A DNA stretch of 15,646 nucleotides from Chlamydiales bacterium (GTDB lineage Bacteria; Chlamydiota; Chlamydiia; Chlamydiales; FEN-1388), in contig JAJFUY010000165.1 of NCBI GenBank assembly GCA_021372185.1, forward strand, positions 1 to 15,646, written 5' to 3'. Below the pieces are notes generated by a model that saw only the letters and a list, made by a program, of their open reading frames with translations, was not told the origin of the DNA and made no database searches. The number at the start of each line of letters is the position of its first letter. Position 1 is the first letter of the stretch. Positions 13,012-15,646 of this stretch are shown piece by piece. Made by a program: the position numbers and the translations under genes.

Positions 13012-15279
13012 ATGAAATTATCAGTTATCTCAAAAAGTGTATCGGCTTTTGTCGCAACTTTCTGTTTAGTTTCCGGATCTCTTGCCGCATCAAGCGACTC
13101 ATGCTACCAAGACGTAAGAGATCAGCTTCAAAATGCCAACGCAAAACTTGATCGCATTAAGCAGCTAGAACATCGCCTAAGCCAAGAAGCTCCAACTCCA
13201 ATTACACAAAAGATGATGCATGAAGCAGATGGAACGTTAGTGCTCAAACACTCAGGTGATTACTGCTTAACAGAAAATATTTGCGGCACTATCGTGATTG
13301 AAGCCAATAGCGTATGCCTAGATTTATGCTGCCATACCTTAAATGCTAAGGGTGAACCTAATGCCATCATTGCAGCAGATTATCAAGGCCTCAAAATATT
13401 TGACGGTCGCATCATAAATGCAAGCATTGCAGCCATATCAATAGATAACTTCAGTGCAGTCGAGCTTTTTAAGCTTATCTTAAACAACAATGCCCTCGAT
13501 GCAATCCACATCACAAATTCTACCGATCTAAACGTGCATGATATAGACTTTATTAACGACAATAGCGTCGAGCGAGCTCTTTGGTTTGACACCTGCAACA
13601 ACATCACCGTAACACACTGCAATGCTACCGGCTTTTTAAGCACCATCGGTGCCATCATTCAGCTTGATGGCTGTAATGCCGCTTCGCTGCAAGATGTGGA
13701 TGTGTCGGGTAACACCAAAACAGCTGGTGCGAATGTTAATGAATTTAGTCCTGGGACGGCATTTGTATCTGTTGCTTTTAGCTCAGGCATTCATTTTGTT
13801 CATGTCAAAGTTAATAACAATACATTCAACAACAGTATACCTATCGCCGATCAATCAAATCATCATAGAACAGCTGAGGCAATCAATTTTGTATCATCCA
13901 ATAGCTGTTCATTGCACAGATGCGAAACATCTAATAATATTGATATCGTAGGGTCAGGGGCAACACCAATCACTGAAGATTCTATTTTATCATTGAGTGA
14001 ATGCAGTGGCTTCATTATTACCGAGCATCAATGTAACAACAATACATGCCCGACAGCAATTATTAGTTTTATAGGGATAGCTCTTTATAGATCGTCAGAG
14101 TCTATTCTCGAAAACTGCCAGGCCAATACCAATATAGTAGATGAACTTTATGTGTTGCCATTTGTATTTGCTCAGATGCATGGAATTTGGGTAGCAGGTT
14201 TTGGCGATGGAAGTTCGCAGGACAATGTTCTGAGAAATTGCCAGGCGAATGATAACACAGTAAACAAGGGCGGAGCGGGTAGATCACCAGGTACATTAAA
14301 TCCTGGTCTTGTAGCAGGTGTACGTATGAATGGTACGGGCCACGTTATTGATGGCTGCCAAGCAAATCAAAATAGCATGGGTGATTCTCCTGAATTTACC
14401 TTGATTTTTGGTTTCTTAAAATCTGCTGACACCAACGGTGTGCTGTCAAATTCTACAGCTGATAATAACGTAGGTGGCGAAAGGGCGTATGGAATATCGC
14501 TACATCCGTTGAATTTTGGATTTATTTTTGGTGCCGATCAAATCATATCAAACTGTTCGGCCAACTCGAATGGAAACTATGGTATCTCAACGGGGTTATT
14601 TAGTGATCCATTACCAGAATTTGCCGCTAACGTTGTGATTTCAAATTGTGTGTGTAACAAAAATGGAACAGGGTCGGGTCCTGCAGCTGGGATTATTATT
14701 GTAAATCCAGCTCAAGATAGAAGCATAGTCATTAAAAATTGCCAGATTGCCGATACCGGTACTGCAGCATCAACAATAGCTGTAGGTGTTCATGCAATAA
14801 CAGCGGCTAATGTTGTTATTGAAGACTGCAACATCTTCAATACAACCGCAGACGACACAGGCCACGGCATCTTATTTGACACCGTTAGTGACTCAAAAAT
14901 CATCCGTACGCAAGTTCACGGCAACCAAAATAGCGGAATCGAGCTTCAGGGCGTAAACTCTAATGTGCTCATACTTGATTCTATTGCTGTAGACAACGAC
15001 AAAGGCTTTAGCGTGGCAGATGGCAGTACGCTTATTGAAGGGGTAATCCAGGGCAATAGAGCAATTGGTAATCAAACTGTTGGCTTTGAGCATGCGGCAG
15101 TGTTACCTGCACCATTTGATACTGGCTATCAAAATAACTATGCGCAAAATAACGGCGTAAATTTTAGCATTATCCACCCAATCCAAATATTTACTTACGA
15201 CATCCCAACTGCAACGTACGTATTGGTTCCAAATGGCGCAAGCAACTATCCTACCCAAGCAAATATAGATGCTTCGTAA
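13012..15279 (+). CDS. Secreted right-handed parallel beta-helix repeat protein, copy 2
   Basis: The 755-aa paralogue of the preceding gene lies 51 bp downstream on the same strand. It has a signal peptide (about 1-26, ending SGSLAA), a short coiled-coil segment (DVRDQLQNANAKLDRIKQLE), PTPITQ, and the same SGDYC and VCLDLCCHTLNAKG cap. Rung motifs recur as CETSNN, CNNNT, CQANTN, CQANDN and CQANQN. From GHGILFDT to the C-terminal IDAS it is close to copy 1, for example SKIIRTQVHGNQNSG and FDTGYQNNYAQ. The central 350 residues differ by many substitutions and several insertions. It lacks the His/Ser-rich insert after the signal peptide of copy 1. Same lack of anchor or barrel; probably co-transcribed with copy 1. 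Confidence 0.85.
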   Translation: MKLSVISKSVSAFVATFCLVSGSLAASSDSCYQDVRDQLQNANAKLDRIKQLEHRLSQEAPTPITQKMMHEADGTLVLKHSGDYCLTENICGTIVIEANSVCLDLCCHTLNAKGEPNAIIAADYQGLKIFDGRIINASIAAISIDNFSAVELFKLILNNNALDAIHITNSTDLNVHDIDFINDNSVERALWFDTCNNITVTHCNATGFLSTIGAIIQLDGCNAASLQDVDVSGNTKTAGANVNEFSPGTAFVSVAFSSGIHFVHVKVNNNTFNNSIPIADQSNHHRTAEAINFVSSNSCSLHRCETSNNIDIVGSGATPITEDSILSLSECSGFIITEHQCNNNTCPTAIISFIGIALYRSSESILENCQANTNIVDELYVLPFVFAQMHGIWVAGFGDGSSQDNVLRNCQANDNTVNKGGAGRSPGTLNPGLVAGVRMNGTGHVIDGCQANQNSMGDSPEFTLIFGFLKSADTNGVLSNSTADNNVGGERAYGISLHPLNFGFIFGADQIISNCSANSNGNYGISTGLFSDPLPEFAANVVISNCVCNKNGTGSGPAAGIIIVNPAQDRSIVIKNCQIADTGTAASTIAVGVHAITAANVVIEDCNIFNTTADDTGHGILFDTVSDSKIIRTQVHGNQNSGIELQGVNSNVLILDSIAVDNDKGFSVADGSTLIEGVIQGNRAIGNQTVGFEHAAVLPAPFDTGYQNNYAQNNGVNFSIIHPIQIFTYDIPTATYVLVPNGASNYPTQANIDAS

Positions 15280-15286
15280 ATTTTTG

Positions 15287-15316
15287 ATTAACCCCCTTTA
15301 TGATAAGGTGTGAGTA
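15287..15316 (+). promoter_or_regulatory. Conserved leader and ribosome site of beta-helix gene 3
   Basis: ATTAACCCCCTTTATGATAA followed by GGTGTGAGTA precedes the third copy. It is the most diverged of the three leaders (CACGA has become TATGA), but keeps GATAAGGTGTGA before the ATG. Confidence 0.65.
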
Positions 15317-15646
15317 ATGAATGTATCAATTTTCTGTAAAAACGTAGCGGCTGTTGTCGCTCTATTCTGTGTAACTTCTGCACCTCTTGCAGCAGATTCA
15401 AGCGACTCATGCTGCAGCAGTGTGAAAAAACGCCTACACAGTATCAGCAAGCAGCTCAAGCGTATTGAACAACTAGAAGAGCGCCTCAACAAATTAGCCC
15501 CAACTCCAATTACACAAAAACTCATGGATAAAGCGGGAGGCTATTTATTACTCTCTGAATCAGGCGACTACTGTGTAACAGAGAACATAAAGGGTGTCAT
15601 TTCCATTGCAGCAAATAGCGTATGTCTAGATTTATGCTGCCACACC
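15317..15646 (+). CDS. Secreted parallel beta-helix repeat protein, copy 3 (N-terminal part, cut by window edge)
   Basis: An open frame of 110 codons starts at ATG 15317, 37 bp after copy 2, and runs off the right edge. It starts with a signal peptide (MNVSIFCKNVAAVVALFCVT, cut near APLAA). Next come a Cys-rich linker (SDSCCSSVKK), a coiled-coil segment ending QLEERLNKLA, PTPITQ, and the cap motifs SGDYCVTENIKG and VCLDLCCHT. This matches copies 1 and 2 position by position. It shows the array has at least three members and continues beyond the window. Whether the copy is intact cannot be seen. Confidence 0.85.
   Translation, partial: MNVSIFCKNVAAVVALFCVTSAPLAADSSDSCCSSVKKRLHSISKQLKRIEQLEERLNKLAPTPITQKLMDKAGGYLLLSESGDYCVTENIKGVISIAANSVCLDLCCHT

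Noticed and set aside
10681..15646. Polymorphic membrane proteins (Pmp autotransporters)
   Set aside because: They lack the GGAI/FxxN repeat set of Pmps and end without a C-terminal beta-barrel or terminal aromatic residue.

Overview
The window looks like an accessory-rich stretch of an environmental chlamydia-like bacterium (Chlamydiae outside the genus Chlamydia; a Simkania-, Rhabdochlamydia- or Parachlamydia-type organism). From memory, the block of a LOG-family protein, a MYG1-family hydrolase and a HIT protein matches the conserved CT387-CT386-CT385 neighbourhood of Chlamydia trachomatis, and the phosphatidylserine synthase resembles chlamydial PssA. The phylum call is an inference at about 0.7, because no database search was possible.

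Layout. 1-119 (minus) is the first 39 codons of a polyketide-synthase-type ketosynthase, divergent from pssA (274-1086, plus). The large LOG-family gene (1083-3188, minus) meets pssA tail to tail with overlapping stop codons. A tight plus-strand operon follows: MYG1-family hydrolase (3330-4223), HIT protein (TTG start inside the MYG1 stop) and isochorismatase-family hydrolase (TTG start inside the HIT gene). It is closed by a perfect 28-base palindromic terminator. A small secreted protein (5189-5509) precedes a class II Fic protein gene (5580-6671). The Fic gene is followed by a decayed HigB toxin remnant and an intact HigA-type antitoxin gene. A Cys-rich zinc-ribbon-like gene (7112-7387, minus) and a secreted HEAT-repeat protein gene (7592-9262, plus) diverge from a 167-bp imperfect palindrome. 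A divergent protein-kinase-like gene (9253-10275, minus) overlaps the HEAT gene tail to tail.

From 10681 to the right edge is a tandem array of secreted parallel beta-helix proteins: two complete copies (759 and 755 aa) and the first 110 codons of a third. They share a nearly identical leader, similar N- and C-terminal regions and a divergent middle built of CQANNN-like rungs.

How the parts work together. The housekeeping part covers phospholipid synthesis (pssA) and an operon of small-molecule hydrolases. The accessory part looks directed at the host or at self-control: a PKS, a Fic AMP-transferase with its own inhibitory motif, a hybrid Fic/HigA module with a striking operator, a possible effector kinase, and the beta-helix repertoire. 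The most distinctive signals are the three alternately oriented 11-bp sites around the fic promoter, the fic-higB-remnant-higA arrangement, the long palindrome between divergent genes, and the beta-helix array with conserved ends and a variable core.
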